Source of the DNA: Bog-473 sp963726135
GTDB taxonomy: Bacteria > Actinomycetota > Acidimicrobiia > Acidimicrobiales > RAAP-2
NCBI GenBank assembly: GCA_963726135.1
Contig: CAVSBE010000008.1
Span: 620,001 to 684,000 of the forward strand
DNA length: 64,000 nt
Direction of reading: 5' to 3'
The translations under genes and the position numbers were made by a program. Below the pieces are notes generated by a model. The model searched no databases, had not been told where the DNA came from, and worked only from the letters and a program-made list of their open reading frames with translations. Positions 8,777 to 17,924 of this stretch are shown piece after piece. Position 1 is the first letter of the stretch. Each line of letters starts with the position of its first letter.

Positions 8777-10372
8777 ATGGGAGCCGTCGGCCCACGGAGC
8801 CGGCGCTCCGCACTGGCGGCGGTCCTCGCCCTACCCGCCGCGCTGGTCCTGGCGCTGTCGCCCCTCCCGACCGCCGCGGCGACCGGTCCGGTGCTCCCCA
8901 ACGCCGTGCGGGCGTTCGGCGCGACGGACCTGGGTGATCTCTCGGCGTCGGCGCCCAACCGCCCGGTGGTCGGGATGGCCGCCACGGCCGATGGCGGCGG
9001 GTACTGGTTGGTGGCCACCGACGGCGGGATCTTCGCCTTCGGGGACGCCGCCTTCCATGGTTCGACCGGTGGCATCGCGCTGGACCAGCCCATCGTCGCG
9101 ATGGCCGCCGACCCGGCCACGGGCGGGTACTGGCTGGTGGCCGCCGACGGCGGCGTGTTCGCGTTCGACGCTCCGTTCGCCGGCTCCGAGGGCGGGCAGC
9201 CGCTCAACGCCCCGATCGTGGGCATCGCGGCGACCGCGGACGGCGGCGGCTACTGGCTCGTGGCGCGCGACGGCGGGATCTTCAGCTTCGGCGACGCCGC
9301 GTTCGCCGGCTCCGAGGGCGGGCAGCCGCTCAACGCTCCGATCGTGGGCATGGCGGCGGCTCCCGGAGGCGGCTACTCGCTCGTGGCGCGCGACGGCGGG
9401 ATCTTCAGCTTCGGCCACGCCGTCTTCCGGGGCTCCGAGGGCGGGCAGCCGCTGGACGCACCGATCGTGGGCATGGCGGCGACGGCCGACGGGGGCGGGT
9501 ACTGGTTGGTGGGCCGTGACGGCGGGGTCTTCAACTTCGGCGACGCGCCCTTCGACGGCTCCGCGCTCAGCACTGCCGACGTGCCGGCGGTGGGCATCGG
9601 CGCCGGGCCCGGAGGCAAGGGCTACCGGGTGGCCTACGGCCACACGCCCTCGCCGTTCGGCCCCGCCCTCACCGGCTACCTGTCCCAGCAGGCCGACAAC
9701 GTCTCGATCGCCGTCTACGACGACACGACGGGCCTCACCTGGGACCTCCATCCCGGCGACGTCCAGGTGACGGCGAGCATCGTGAAGGTCGACGTCATGG
9801 CGGATGCGCTGGCCGGCGACCAGCGCGCCGGCGGGATCCCGCCCGACCAGGCCGGGCTCATGCCCCCGATGATCGAGGTCAGCGACAACAATGCCGCCAC
9901 CGCCATGTGGGGCATCATCGGCGGCGCGGGCGGTCTGGGCGCCTTCGACGACGTCCTCGGGCTCGGGGGCACGAACCCGTACCCGGGACCGATCACGTCG
10001 GACAACCTCGGCTGGGCCTACACCACGACGACCGCCGATGACATGGTCAAGGTCGTGAGCACGTTCGCCTTCCCCAATCCGATCCTGTCCGACCCCTACC
10101 GCGCCTACGGGCTCTCCCTGATGCGCAGCGTCGAGCCCAGCCAGGTGTGGGGCGTGCCGGCCGGAGCGCCACCGGGAACCGTTGCCGTCAAGACCGGCTT
10201 CATCACCCCGGCACCGGGCGACGCGCAGGTGAACAGCATCGGGTTCGTGTCCGGGGCGGGCCGCAACTACGTGTTCGCCATCCTCACCGACGGCAACCTC
10301 GACGAGCAGTACGGCGTGGACACGATCAACACGGTCGGGAACCTGATCTTCGACGCGCTCGGCTCCGGCTGA
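8777..10372 (+). CDS. Secreted serine hydrolase (beta-lactamase fold) with N-terminal GYWLV-type repeats
   Basis: This 531-residue exported protein has a signal peptide (Arg-rich n-region, then LAAVLALPAALVLALSPLP, cleavage likely after TAAA). Residues of roughly 55-290 contain five copies of a ~42-residue repeat built around GGGYWLVARDGGIFSFGDA and GSEGGQPLNAPIVGMAA, probably a beta-propeller-like module. The C-terminal domain has the three active-site motifs of the beta-lactamase/DD-peptidase fold: S-x-x-K (TASIVKVD), S-D-N (VSDNNAA) and K-T-G (VKTGF). It could be a penicillin-interactive peptidase or esterase rather than a resistance enzyme. ATG at 8777 is preferred because the signal peptide follows it. 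The repeat type recurs in the GH16 protein at 42910. Confidence 0.85.
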   Translation: MGAVGPRSRRSALAAVLALPAALVLALSPLPTAAATGPVLPNAVRAFGATDLGDLSASAPNRPVVGMAATADGGGYWLVATDGGIFAFGDAAFHGSTGGIALDQPIVAMAADPATGGYWLVAADGGVFAFDAPFAGSEGGQPLNAPIVGIAATADGGGYWLVARDGGIFSFGDAAFAGSEGGQPLNAPIVGMAAAPGGGYSLVARDGGIFSFGHAVFRGSEGGQPLDAPIVGMAATADGGGYWLVGRDGGVFNFGDAPFDGSALSTADVPAVGIGAGPGGKGYRVAYGHTPSPFGPALTGYLSQQADNVSIAVYDDTTGLTWDLHPGDVQVTASIVKVDVMADALAGDQRAGGIPPDQAGLMPPMIEVSDNNAATAMWGIIGGAGGLGAFDDVLGLGGTNPYPGPITSDNLGWAYTTTTADDMVKVVSTFAFPNPILSDPYRAYGLSLMRSVEPSQVWGVPAGAPPGTVAVKTGFITPAPGDAQVNSIGFVSGAGRNYVFAILTDGNLDEQYGVDTINTVGNLIFDALGSG

Positions 10373-11296
10373 ATGGCGGCGCCCCGGGCGCGCGCCGGGC
10401 GCCCGCGCGTGGCGCTGGCCTCCTGCGCGCGCTTCCCCGACCAGCTCGACGAGGGCACGCTCGTGCTCGGCGCGCTCGACGAATGCGGGGTCGACGCCCA
10501 GACGGCGGTGTGGAGCGACCCTGGCGTGGACTGGTCCGCCTTTGACCTCGTCGTGGCCAACGGCGCCTGGGACCACATCCACCGTGTCGGAGAGTTCCTG
10601 GGCTGGGTCGAGGGCCTCGCCGCGTCGGGCGTCCGCCTGGCCAATGCGCCGGCCATCCTGCGCTGGAACCTGGACAAGCGCTACCTCCGCGCTCTCGGGT
10701 CCGCGGGGGTCCCGACGGTGCCGACGTCCTGGGTGGGGCCGGAGGAGGCCGGGGGCGGGCCGGACCCCTCCGTGCTCGTGCTCCCCCCAGGCGAAATCGT
10801 GGTCAAGCCCGCCGTGTCCGGCGGGGGCTACCGGACGGCCCGTTACGAGGCGCACGAGCACGACGCCGCCCGGGCGCACATCGCCGAGCTCGTGGGAGCA
10901 GGCCGCACGGCCATGGTCCAGCCCTACCAGCAGGCGGTCGACACCGAGGGCGAGGTCGGTGTGGTCGTCCTCGGAGGCGCCTTCAGCCACGCCATCCACA
11001 AGGACCCGATGATCCGGCGGGGCGTCGCGGCCGGCGACAGCCTGATTGAGAACCAGGTCGTGACCGGTGCAACACCGACAGGTGGGCAGCTCGCCGTGGC
11101 GCGCCGCGCCGTTGCCACGGCCGAGCGACTGCTCGGCCCCACCACCTACGCGCGGGTCGACATCGTCCCGGGCGCAGACGGCAAGCCTGCCGTGCTCGAA
11201 CTCGAGCTCCTCGACCCGGTCCTCTTCTTCGTCACGCGTCCCGAGGCCGCGGCGCGCTTCGCCTCGGTCCTGCGCGACCTCGTCACCGCGTCCTGA
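10373..11296 (+). CDS. ATP-grasp domain protein
   Basis: This 307-residue cytoplasmic protein starts immediately after the TGA of the upstream hydrolase. Its N-terminal pre-ATP-grasp half contains ASCARFPDQLDEGTLVLGAL and NGAWDHIHRVGEFLGWV. The ATP-grasp half has the nucleotide-binding lysine region EIVVKPAVSGGGYRTARYEA and the partner strand AMVQPYQQAVDTEGEVG. The metal-binding acidic end is DIVPGADGKPAVLELELLD. Relatives (glutathione-synthetase/RimK-like ligases) join a carboxylate to an amine, using ATP. The substrate is unknown, though adjacency to a peptide importer and a peptidase-like protein suggests an amino acid or peptide. Confidence 0.8.
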   Translation: MAAPRARAGRPRVALASCARFPDQLDEGTLVLGALDECGVDAQTAVWSDPGVDWSAFDLVVANGAWDHIHRVGEFLGWVEGLAASGVRLANAPAILRWNLDKRYLRALGSAGVPTVPTSWVGPEEAGGGPDPSVLVLPPGEIVVKPAVSGGGYRTARYEAHEHDAARAHIAELVGAGRTAMVQPYQQAVDTEGEVGVVVLGGAFSHAIHKDPMIRRGVAAGDSLIENQVVTGATPTGGQLAVARRAVATAERLLGPTTYARVDIVPGADGKPAVLELELLDPVLFFVTRPEAAARFASVLRDLVTAS

Positions 11297-11422
11297 CCGC
11301 AGGTCGTCCGCAGCGCCCGTCGATCTCGCGGCACACGACCGTCGTCACACAAAATCCGTCGGTGCTCTGCGCCCGTACACCGGTGACTGCATCTCGTCGA
11401 AGCGCCATGGAGGTCCCGCGCC

Positions 11423-11895
11423 ATGTACACCGTGTCCAAGAACCCGGCATCGCTCACCGGCCAACCGAGGCTCTCTCAACTTGGCGACGACACGGCGAAC
11501 CCGCTTCTCGTCCTCGTGGTCGGCGTCGGTCTTGCCATGGCGGTTGCCATCATCCATCTGGAGGATCAGGGTGGCGTACTGGGAACGGTGACGCCGGTTT
11601 GGATGAGGTACGGCTACTACCTCGTCGAGATCAGCAACGCAATCGCCGCCGCACTCCTCATCCGAGGCAAGGTGCTGGGTTGGGTCCTCGGATTGGCAGC
11701 GACCATCGGACCGATGACCGCCTACATCCTTTCGCGCACGGTCGGCGTCCCCGGCGACCCGGGCGACATCGCCGATGGGGCTACCGGCTCGGCACGATGA
11801 GCCTCCTGGTGGAGGGGACATTCATCCTGCTTGCCGTGATCAGCTTGTGGCGGATCGGACGCACGTCCCTGTCGCTCGACGCCGTCGGGCCGTGA
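11423..11895 (+). CDS. Small multi-span membrane protein, frame broken near the C-terminus
   Basis: The first 115 residues lie in one frame: MYTVSKNPASLTG, then hydrophobic stretches LLVLVVGVGLAMAVAIIHL, a segment with ISNAIAAALLIRGKVLGWVL, and AATIGPMTAYILSRTVG. After GDPGDIAD near 11776 the natural continuation (WGYRLGTMSLLVEGTF, then ILLAVISLWRIG) lies in another frame and ends at 11895. The join falls in a run of four G, so one lost base is the simplest reading. Four transmembrane segments are expected. I do not recognise a family. It sits between the ATP-grasp gene and convergent rpsA. Confidence 0.55.
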
Positions 11896-11926
11896 CCACC
11901 GGGCCCCCCGTGACCGGCCTCCGTCG

Positions 11927-13387
11927 CTATTCAGCGACCGGCGTCTCGGTTGCTGGTGCTGCCTCGGCCGCTTCAGCTGGTGCTGCCTCGGCAGTGCCCG
12001 CCGCAGCCGGCGCGGCGGCCTCGGCCGTGTCACCCTCCGCCGCCGACTCGGGCACCACCACCGGCGTGCCGATCTCTTCGGCGAAGTCCGCCCAGGCCGC
12101 CTGGGCCTCCGTCTCGGGGGTGAACTCGCCCTCGGCGTAGTCGAAGCCGATGTAATTCCCCTCCTCGTCGTAGGCGTGCTCGCCGAAGGCCTCGCGGTAC
12201 TCCTCGGAGACCTCGCCGCCCTCGGCCGCCTGCTTGATCGACAGCGAGATGCGGCGGCGCTGGAGGTCGATGTCAATGATCTTGACCCACAGCTCCTCCC
12301 CCGGCGTGACGACCTGCTCGGGCAGGTCGACGTGGTGCACGGCCATCTCCGAGATGTGCACCAGACCCTCGATGCCATCGCCCACCTGCACGAAGGCGCC
12401 GAAGGGAACGAGCTTGGTGATGCGGCCGTAGACGAGCTGACCCACCGAGTGGCTGTCGGCGAACTCCTGCCATGGATCCGACTGGGTCGCCTTCAAGGAG
12501 AGGCTGATGCGCTCCTTGTCGAGGTCCACGTCGAGGACCTCGACCTCGATCTCGTCGCCGACAGAGACCACCGAGGAGGGATGGTCCACGTGCTTCCAGC
12601 TCAGCTCGGACACGTGGACGAGGCCGTCCATGCCCCCGAGGTCGACGAACGCACCGAAGTTGACCACCGAGGACACGACGCCCTTGCGGCGCTCCCCCGG
12701 CTTGAGGTTCTGGAGGAAGTCGCCCCGCTGCTCCTTCTGGGCCTCCTCGAGCCAGGCCCGCCGCGAGAGCACCACGTTGTTGCGGTTGCGGTCGAGCTCA
12801 ATGATCTTGGCCTCGATCTCCTTGCCCACGTAGGGCTGCAGCTCGCGTACGCGGCGCAGCTCGACGAGGGAGGCGGGCAGGAAGCCGCGCAGCCCGATGT
12901 CGACGATCAGGCCACCCTTGACGACCTCGATCACGGGGCCCGACACCATCTCGCCGTTGTTCTTCTTCTCCTCGATCGTGGTCCAGGCCCGCTCGTACTG
13001 GGCGCGCTTCTTGGAGAGGACGAGCCGCCCCTCCTTGTCCTCCTTCTGGAGGACAAGGGCCTCGATGTGCTCGCCGAGCTTCACGATCTCGGTGGGGTCG
13101 ACGTCGTTGCGGATGGACAGCTCGCGGGCGGGGATCACGCCTTCGGACTTGAAGCCGATGTCGAGCAGGACCTCGTCGCGGTCGATCTTCACCACGGTCC
13201 CCTCGATCACGTCTCCGTCATCGAACTCGATGATGGAGTCGCCCATCGCCTTCTCGAGGTCGGCGTCCCCCAGGTCGTCGTCGATGATGGGGCGAGGGGT
13301 GTAGTTGCCCTCGGCATCGAAGCTGCCCATCGCCTCGGGGGAGAGCAGCGTGGTCGAGGCGGAGGAGGTGGTTGCTACATCAGCCAT
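11927..13387 (-). CDS. rpsA: 30S ribosomal protein S1
   Basis: This 486-residue protein has four S1 RNA-binding repeats. They are at about residues 50-115 (GDVIEGTVVKIDRDEVLLDI), 140-200 (GLIVDIGLRGFLPASLVEL), 225-290 (VNFGAFVDLGGMDGLVHVSE) and 310-380 (VPFGAFVQVGDGIEGLVHIS). An Ala/Glu-rich acidic C-terminal tail follows. This four-repeat form is typical of actinobacteria. S1 binds mRNA at the small subunit and helps translation initiation. ATG at 13387 is preceded by AAGGAG at normal spacing. Frames upstream of it lack character. The gene is intact, unlike several of its neighbours. Confidence 0.97.
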   Translation of the reverse strand: MADVATTSSASTTLLSPEAMGSFDAEGNYTPRPIIDDDLGDADLEKAMGDSIIEFDDGDVIEGTVVKIDRDEVLLDIGFKSEGVIPARELSIRNDVDPTEIVKLGEHIEALVLQKEDKEGRLVLSKKRAQYERAWTTIEEKKNNGEMVSGPVIEVVKGGLIVDIGLRGFLPASLVELRRVRELQPYVGKEIEAKIIELDRNRNNVVLSRRAWLEEAQKEQRGDFLQNLKPGERRKGVVSSVVNFGAFVDLGGMDGLVHVSELSWKHVDHPSSVVSVGDEIEVEVLDVDLDKERISLSLKATQSDPWQEFADSHSVGQLVYGRITKLVPFGAFVQVGDGIEGLVHISEMAVHHVDLPEQVVTPGEELWVKIIDIDLQRRRISLSIKQAAEGGEVSEEYREAFGEHAYDEEGNYIGFDYAEGEFTPETEAQAAWADFAEEIGTPVVVPESAAEGDTAEAAAPAAAGTAEAAPAEAAEAAPATETPVAE

Positions 13388-13551
13388 GGTGAAGCTCCTT
13401 GCGGCGGGTGCGATCTGCACCCGCAGGACCGCGCCGGGGTCGGTTCGTCGGACAGGGCTGCACCGCCGCCGGTGCCGGCGGGCAGGGTCGTTCAGCGTAC
13501 CAGGCGCGGTGGGCGCCATTTCCGCAGGCGCAGCCGGTACAGCGTCGGAGA

Positions 13552-13926
13552 TCAGCCGGCCCTGTGCTGCGTCCGGGCGGTCGACGGCGCTGCGGCCTTG
13601 TCGGCCCCGGACGGGTCCCGCACGAGTCGAAGCTCGGTGATCTGAGCCAGCCGCGGCCGGAGCCAACCACGAATGGCCGACAGCAGTCTGCCTCCGGGCG
13701 GCGCCGGGATGCTCTCATGTTCCGTCCCGTCAATGGCATCTCCGAGGGCGTCGGCGAGCACGCCGATGAGCCCGGGCACCTCGCTCAACTCCACCGGTGT
13801 CGATGCCACGCACACGCCCTCGCGCCAGTGGCTCAGCACGACCTTTCGTTGCTCCGGGTGCTTGGTGACCCTGAGCGTCGCACCGTGGCCCCGAGCGTCG
13901 GGGATGCTGAGGCGTCGCAGTGGCAT
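13552..13926 (-). CDS. Conserved hypothetical protein
   Basis: A 124-residue protein starting MPLRRLSIPDARGHGATLRV at 13926. A beta-rich N-terminal half (KVVLSHWREGVCVAST) leads to a helical section (PVELSEVPGLIGVLADALGD) and a basic C-terminal tail. Codon use matches the core genes nearby. The pattern of DNA-independent small proteins with a central SHWR...CVAST core looks familiar from actinobacterial genomes, but I cannot name a family. The later ATG is preferred to 14007 because the first 27 residues of the longer frame are low in character. No catalytic motif is visible. Confidence 0.6.
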   Translation of the reverse strand: MPLRRLSIPDARGHGATLRVTKHPEQRKVVLSHWREGVCVASTPVELSEVPGLIGVLADALGDAIDGTEHESIPAPPGGRLLSAIRGWLRPRLAQITELRLVRDPSGADKAAAPSTARTQHRAG

Positions 13927-14003
13927 GCCGCCAGTATGGACCCCTCGAGCTGGCCGGTCGAGAGGATCGTCGCACCTCGAGGGTGCGGAGAGCGGAACCC
14001 GTG

Positions 14004-15207
14004 TCAACTGAACTGGTCGACGTGCTGCACGCGTCCCTGGCTCCTGGTGAAGAGCACGTCGTTGTATCCCCGCCCGGGGCCGACCATCTCGAAGGTCAAC
14101 GGGGGCACGAACGAGAGGTAGAGCGCCATCCTGCCCACAGCGTGCGCGTCACTCGGTGGTGGCGCCGCGTGCAAGGTGTGGCCGAAGTGCACCGTGACGT
14201 CGCCCGGCTCTGTCGTGAGCGCCACCACGGGATGCCTCTCGGCCTCGTGGGCATTCGGCAACCGGGAGGTTCCTCGATGAGAACCCGGGATCATCAGGAG
14301 CTGCCCGGTGTCGGCAGTCGCGGCATCGAGCTGGATCCCGACGTTGAGCAGGGGGCACTTCACCGGATGTCCGCCCATGCCGCAGATCGCGGTGCCACGG
14401 GAGGTCGACCAGCCCTCCGTCGGAGCCGGGCACCTTGATCACGACACTGTTTCCATCGAGACGGTCGTATGCGTCCCGGAGGTCGGCGCCTCCCAATCGG
14501 GCGATGGCGAGAAACCGGGGGTCGGCGCCCAGCGCGGCGATCCGGGCAGACCCGTCGTTGAGATAATTCACCCGGTTGCACACGTCGCGCCCGTCGACCG
14601 TCGTCCACCAGGATTTCCGGTCGTCGGGTCGCGCCCGACCCAGGGCGTCACTAACGTCGGACTTGAGTGCTTCGATCTCGGCCGCGTCGAGGACCGCGCG
14701 GAGGTGCACGAAGCCGACCTGGTGCAGGAATCCGCTGGTCTCTGTGACTGGGTCCTCGAGGGTGAAGCTCTTCGTGAGGTCCACATCGCACCCTGCTTCG
14801 TCCTCCATGCGGGCTGGATGGTCGAGATCGAAGAGGGCTTGATCGCTGAAGGCCACACGCAGTGGCGGCTCCCAGCGCGCCATCTGGCTGAAGCTACCCC
14901 TGAGGATCTTCAGCTGATCGGCGTAGAGGAGCGCAAAACACGTCTTGAGCTCCCACACGAAGGCACACCATGCGTCGTGGGAGAGCTCGACGACAGTCTC
15001 CGCGGCGCTCGTGCCGGACCGGATGGAGAACGTCTTTCCTTCGGGCACGTAGGTGTAGGCCCGACCATCGGGTAGCTGAAACCCCAACGGACGGACGACC
15101 CCGGCGTCAGTCTTGGAAATGGTGGCTCCACGCCGCTCGAGGAGCGCAGGCAATTCCTCTTGGTGGAACCAGTCGAAATCAATCGGCCCGAATCGTTCCC
15201 GGTCCAC
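14004..15207 (-). CDS. Phytanoyl-CoA dioxygenase (PhyH) family protein, frame broken
   Basis: A non-haem iron, 2-oxoglutarate-type oxygenase. A ~130-residue N-terminal region (RFGPIDFDWFHQEELPALLE...) precedes the PhyH domain. The iron ligands are HRD in LVDLPWHRD and a distal His in DVTVHFGHTLHAAP. The His-Asp part is in one frame and the rest (CGMGGHPVKCPLLNVGIQLD to HVDQFS) in another, with the switch at about 14387, where one extra base is enough to explain it. GTG at 15207 is the most sensible start (DRERFGPIDF). Substrates of this family range from lipids to small metabolites, and none is indicated here. Confidence 0.75.
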
Positions 15208-15289
15208 GGCCAAAATGTAGCAGTGGCGGTTGTCGGCGGCCGGTACGACGCGCGTCGAGGACCTAGGGCAGGCGACCCAAGATTTTCGA

Positions 15290-15529
15290 TCAGCTCTTGC
15301 TTGCGGTACCCGTGATGTCGAGCAACTCCAAGAGTTCTCTTGCCCTTTCGACGACCGCGCCCTGCGAGGGTGTGCCCGCAACGGTCACACCTCGGCCGCG
15401 GCGGAACTCGAGCAATCCCTCCTCGCGCAACAGGCGAAGAGCACGCAGCACGGTGTTGGCGTTCACCTCCAACACTGCGGCGAGGTCTCGCGCCGGCGGC
15501 CGAGGTCCAGCACGAAACCGCGACCACAC
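15290..15529 (-). pseudogene. GntR-family (YtrA-like) regulator, N-terminus broken
   Basis: The frame encodes most of a winged-helix DNA-binding domain: PPARDLAAVLEVNANTVLRA is the helix-turn-helix core, followed by LLREEGLLEFRRGRGVTVAG, the wing. A short C-terminal helix ends DITGTASKS, as in YtrA-type GntR proteins that have no large effector domain. An in-frame stop lies just upstream of the GTG at 15529. The expected N-terminal residues seem to continue in another frame (VDAGADVALTLVLSRLGDEN), so the first part is shifted. It probably regulates the divergent membrane protein gene at 15616. Confidence 0.55.
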
Positions 15530-15615
15530 CCGTGGAGGTTCTCATCCCCGAGGCGCGATAGCACCAACGTCAACGCTACGTCCGCACCGGCGTCGACGCG
15601 GCGCTCGGTGCCTTC

Positions 15616-16340
15616 GTGGTTGCCGCCCTCGTCGTGGGGGCCGTGGTCCTTCTCGGTGGACCCGACGCCAATGGCAGATCGAGGACATCACCGGGTCCGG
15701 TCTCGGTGGGCGCGGGCGTCCACGCCGTGCTGATCCCGGTGTTGTGCTTCGCGTCTGCGTACACTGCGGTCGCTCAGCAACCGTCGGATCAGCTCCCAAG
15801 CTGCGCGGCGCAATCCGCGCTGACCGCAGCTGCGCTCGGTGTCACTCCGGCCCCGCTCTCCGGCGGGACCGGCTACTACTCGTCGACGCCACCAGATGCG
15901 GACGTGGGCTTCGCGCACTACCCCAGCACGCTCCACGATCAGCCAGGTTCGACGGTGCTCCTGAACGGTCTCGCCCGTGGTTCGGGCCCGGTCGAACGCT
16001 ATGTGTTGGGACCCGCCGCGATGAGGCTCTCGGCTTTCGAAGTCACGACCGCCGTCGTGCACGGAATGCCGGTGGCCCCGTTCCACGGGGGAGTCCGGGC
16101 CAGAACTGGGTGGTCGAGGTGCACCTCACGCCCGCGGCATCGAAGACGTGGGACACCCTCGCCATGACGTCGTTTCATCAGCTCCTGGCGATCGACCAAG
16201 GTGGCACGGTCATCTCCGCCCCGCTCATTGAGCCCACGCAAGCCTCGTTCTCGTCCCTCGACGGGAAGATCGTGGTCTCGGGTGGACTGACCCATCACGA
16301 GGCCGCCAGCTTGGCGACGGCGATCAACGGCCGGGGCTGA
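15616..16340 (+). CDS. Membrane protein with SecD-like periplasmic (P1 head) domain, frame broken
   Basis: Two hydrophobic segments (VVAALVVGAVVLLGG and HAVLIPVLCFASAYTAVAQQ) precede an extracytoplasmic part. After about 16092 the frame changes, and the C-terminal part reads WVVEVHLTPAASKTW, FHQLLAIDQGGTVISAP, TQASFSSLDGKIVVSGG. This is the pattern of the SecDF P1 head subdomain found also in small SecD-like paralogues. The break is in a run of G residues (GGGGG). The start is uncertain: GTG at 15616 is used, but the frame is open upstream to 15562. It is divergent from the GntR remnant and is not a full SecD. Confidence 0.55.
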
Positions 16341-16373
16341 GACATTCGACCCGGCGTGCCTGGACTCGGCTCT

Positions 16374-17109
16374 CTAGCCAGGGGTGGCGACGGCGATCAA
16401 CGTGTCGAGTGACAAGCGAGGGGGGAACAGGTGCCGCACGGCAAATGTGGCGGCCTTGCGGAGTGGCGTCGGACTTCTGTGGCCGCTAAATGAAATTTCG
16501 ACGTGCGAGTAGCCGTTGACCTCGAGCACGCGACGGAGTGTGTCTTCGCAGAACCAGCACGTGTGCTCGGGGTGGACCTGGCCGTGGCCTCCCCAGCGAT
16601 AGACGAAGCCGCCGATGTAGAACACATTCGGCGTGGTGAGGACGAGCCGGCCATCGGGCTTCAGGTGCCGCCGCACACTCGTGAGAAATCCGTGGATGTC
16701 GTCAAGGTGCTCGATGATTTCGCCTGCGAAGACCGTGTCGAATTGCCGGTGGAGGTCGAAGTCCTGGGCGTCAGCCCGCTGTACGTCGAGCCCTTCCGCC
16801 TGCAGCGCGGCAATGGTTTCTTCGTTGATGTCGATCCCGACGACGTCGGGGAACCTCTGAACGAGAAGGCCGTGCAACCAATCGGGCTTTCCGTAACGAG
16901 ACGGCGCAGCCGATGTCGAGGACCGCCCCACCCCGGATGAGCGGCTCGACCACGTCGAAGCGGTCTCGGAGCGTCCCCTCACCCCACGGGTGATCCCCCC
17001 ATTTTGGCTGCAAGAAGTTGCCTGTGCCCGGCCCTTCAGATGGGACGACGCTGGGCCGTCTGCCCGTCAGATTCGGTTTCATGCCGCCCGCAGTCTCTCG
17101 GTCTCTCAC
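16374..17109 (-). CDS. Class I SAM-dependent methyltransferase, frame broken
   Basis: The N-terminal part (GEGTLRDRFDVVEPLIRGG, then AVLDIGCA, the SAM-binding motif I) is in one frame. After about 16905 the protein continues in another as SRYGKPDWLHGLLVQRFPDV, VGIDINEETIAALQ (acidic end of strand 2) and DTVFAGEIIEHLDDIHGFL. DGRLVLTTPNVFYIGGFVYR follows, the usual UbiE/Methyltransf_11-like order. HPEHTCWFCEDTLRRVLEVN is typical of the family members that act on lipids or sugars. ATG at 17082 is an alternative start. The substrate is not evident. Confidence 0.75.
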
Positions 17110-17234
17110 TGACTGCCATTTGCCGTTCGCTCAGGTTGAGCGACCGATCGCTTGCCGGGCATGTTACACACGAGCTGCCCCGGCGAAGCATGCCGTGTTG
17201 AGCGTGAAGGGGGACGCACGTTGCCCGCCCACGA

Positions 17235-17804
17235 TCATCTGCCCGCCGTCACGGCCCTCAGCTCGTCGAGCGACTCCCGGATGAGCCGCGCCAGGTCTCT
17301 CTGGTTGCTCTTCTCGAGCCAGCGTTCGAACGCGACCCTGAAGACGGCGATCCCCGCCTCGGCGGTCAGGCTCGCGGCGGGGTCCTAGACGCCGCGGCGC
17401 CGCAACGCGTCGGCGAGCGCCGCGGCGAGTGAGGCGAGCTTGATCAGCTCGCGCTCTCGAAGCTCGGCGTTCGCGGCAATGACCGTCTGGCGCTGGCGGG
17501 CGTACGTCGCGCCGCTCCTGGAGGAGCGGCGCCGGCGGCCTCGAGCGCCGCGACGACCGCGTCGATCGGCGTCGCGGAGGCAGGAGCGCCGGCGACGCCG
17601 TTCACGAGGAGCTCCTGCAGCGTGCCCGCACCCCCGAACAGAACCTCGCGCTTGTCGGCGAAGTGGCGGAAGAAGGTGCGCTCGGTCAGTCCGGCGCGCT
17701 CGGCGATCTCGGCAACGGTGGTGTTCTCGAACCCGCGCTCGCCGTAGAGCGCGAGGGCGGCCTGCTCGAGCCTGCCGCGGCTGTCCGGCTCCCAACGTGC
17801 CATG
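17235..17804 (-). pseudogene. TetR-family regulator with frame break and in-frame TAG
   Basis: The N-terminal HTH is complete: GRLEQAALALYGERGFENTT, VAEIAERAGLTERTFFRHFA and DKREVLFGGAG. Near 17520 the frame shifts and continues with ARQRQTVIAANAELRERELI and ASLAAALADALRRRGV. A TAG at 17385-17387 then interrupts it. After the TAG the same frame goes on to encode a good C-terminus (DPAASLTAEAGIAVFRVAFE, LARLIRESLDELRAVTAGR) and stops at 17235. The effector domain therefore carries both an indel and an amber codon. The protein would normally repress the divergent SDR gene. Two operator-like sites lie between them. Confidence 0.8.
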
Positions 17805-17826
17805 CGCCGATCGTAGTCAATGCGTG

Positions 17827-17874
17827 ATGACAGCGACTGACATACGCTGGTAAGGTGATGACAGCAACTGACAT
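17827..17874. promoter_or_regulatory. Paired imperfect palindromes, probable TetR operators
   Basis: Two 17-bp near-identical boxes, ATGACAGCGACTGACAT at 17827-17843 and ATGACAGCAACTGACAT at 17858-17874, lie between the TetR gene start (17804) and the SDR gene start (17925). Each has inverted symmetry ATGnCAGnnnCTGnCAT with one asymmetric position per arm. The centre-to-centre spacing is 31 bp, about three helical turns, so two dimers could bind the same face of DNA. This is a sequence-based inference. Confidence 0.6.
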
Positions 17875-17924
17875 CGACCGTCGGCGCCACCAGGGCGAGG
17901 ACGATCGACCACCTGGAGGTTCTC

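Noticed and set aside
8831..10999. 722-residue minus-strand frame
   Set aside because: Antisense to the secreted hydrolase and ATP-grasp genes. The repeats it contains are only the complement of the real ones.
12176..13645. 489-residue plus-strand frame rich in His, Asp and Leu
   Set aside because: Complement of rpsA, which is intact and certain.
17385..17387. TAG as a recoded sense codon
   Set aside because: The gene also has a frame break, and other genes use TAG as an ordinary stop (for example the trpA end and two GH16 copies).
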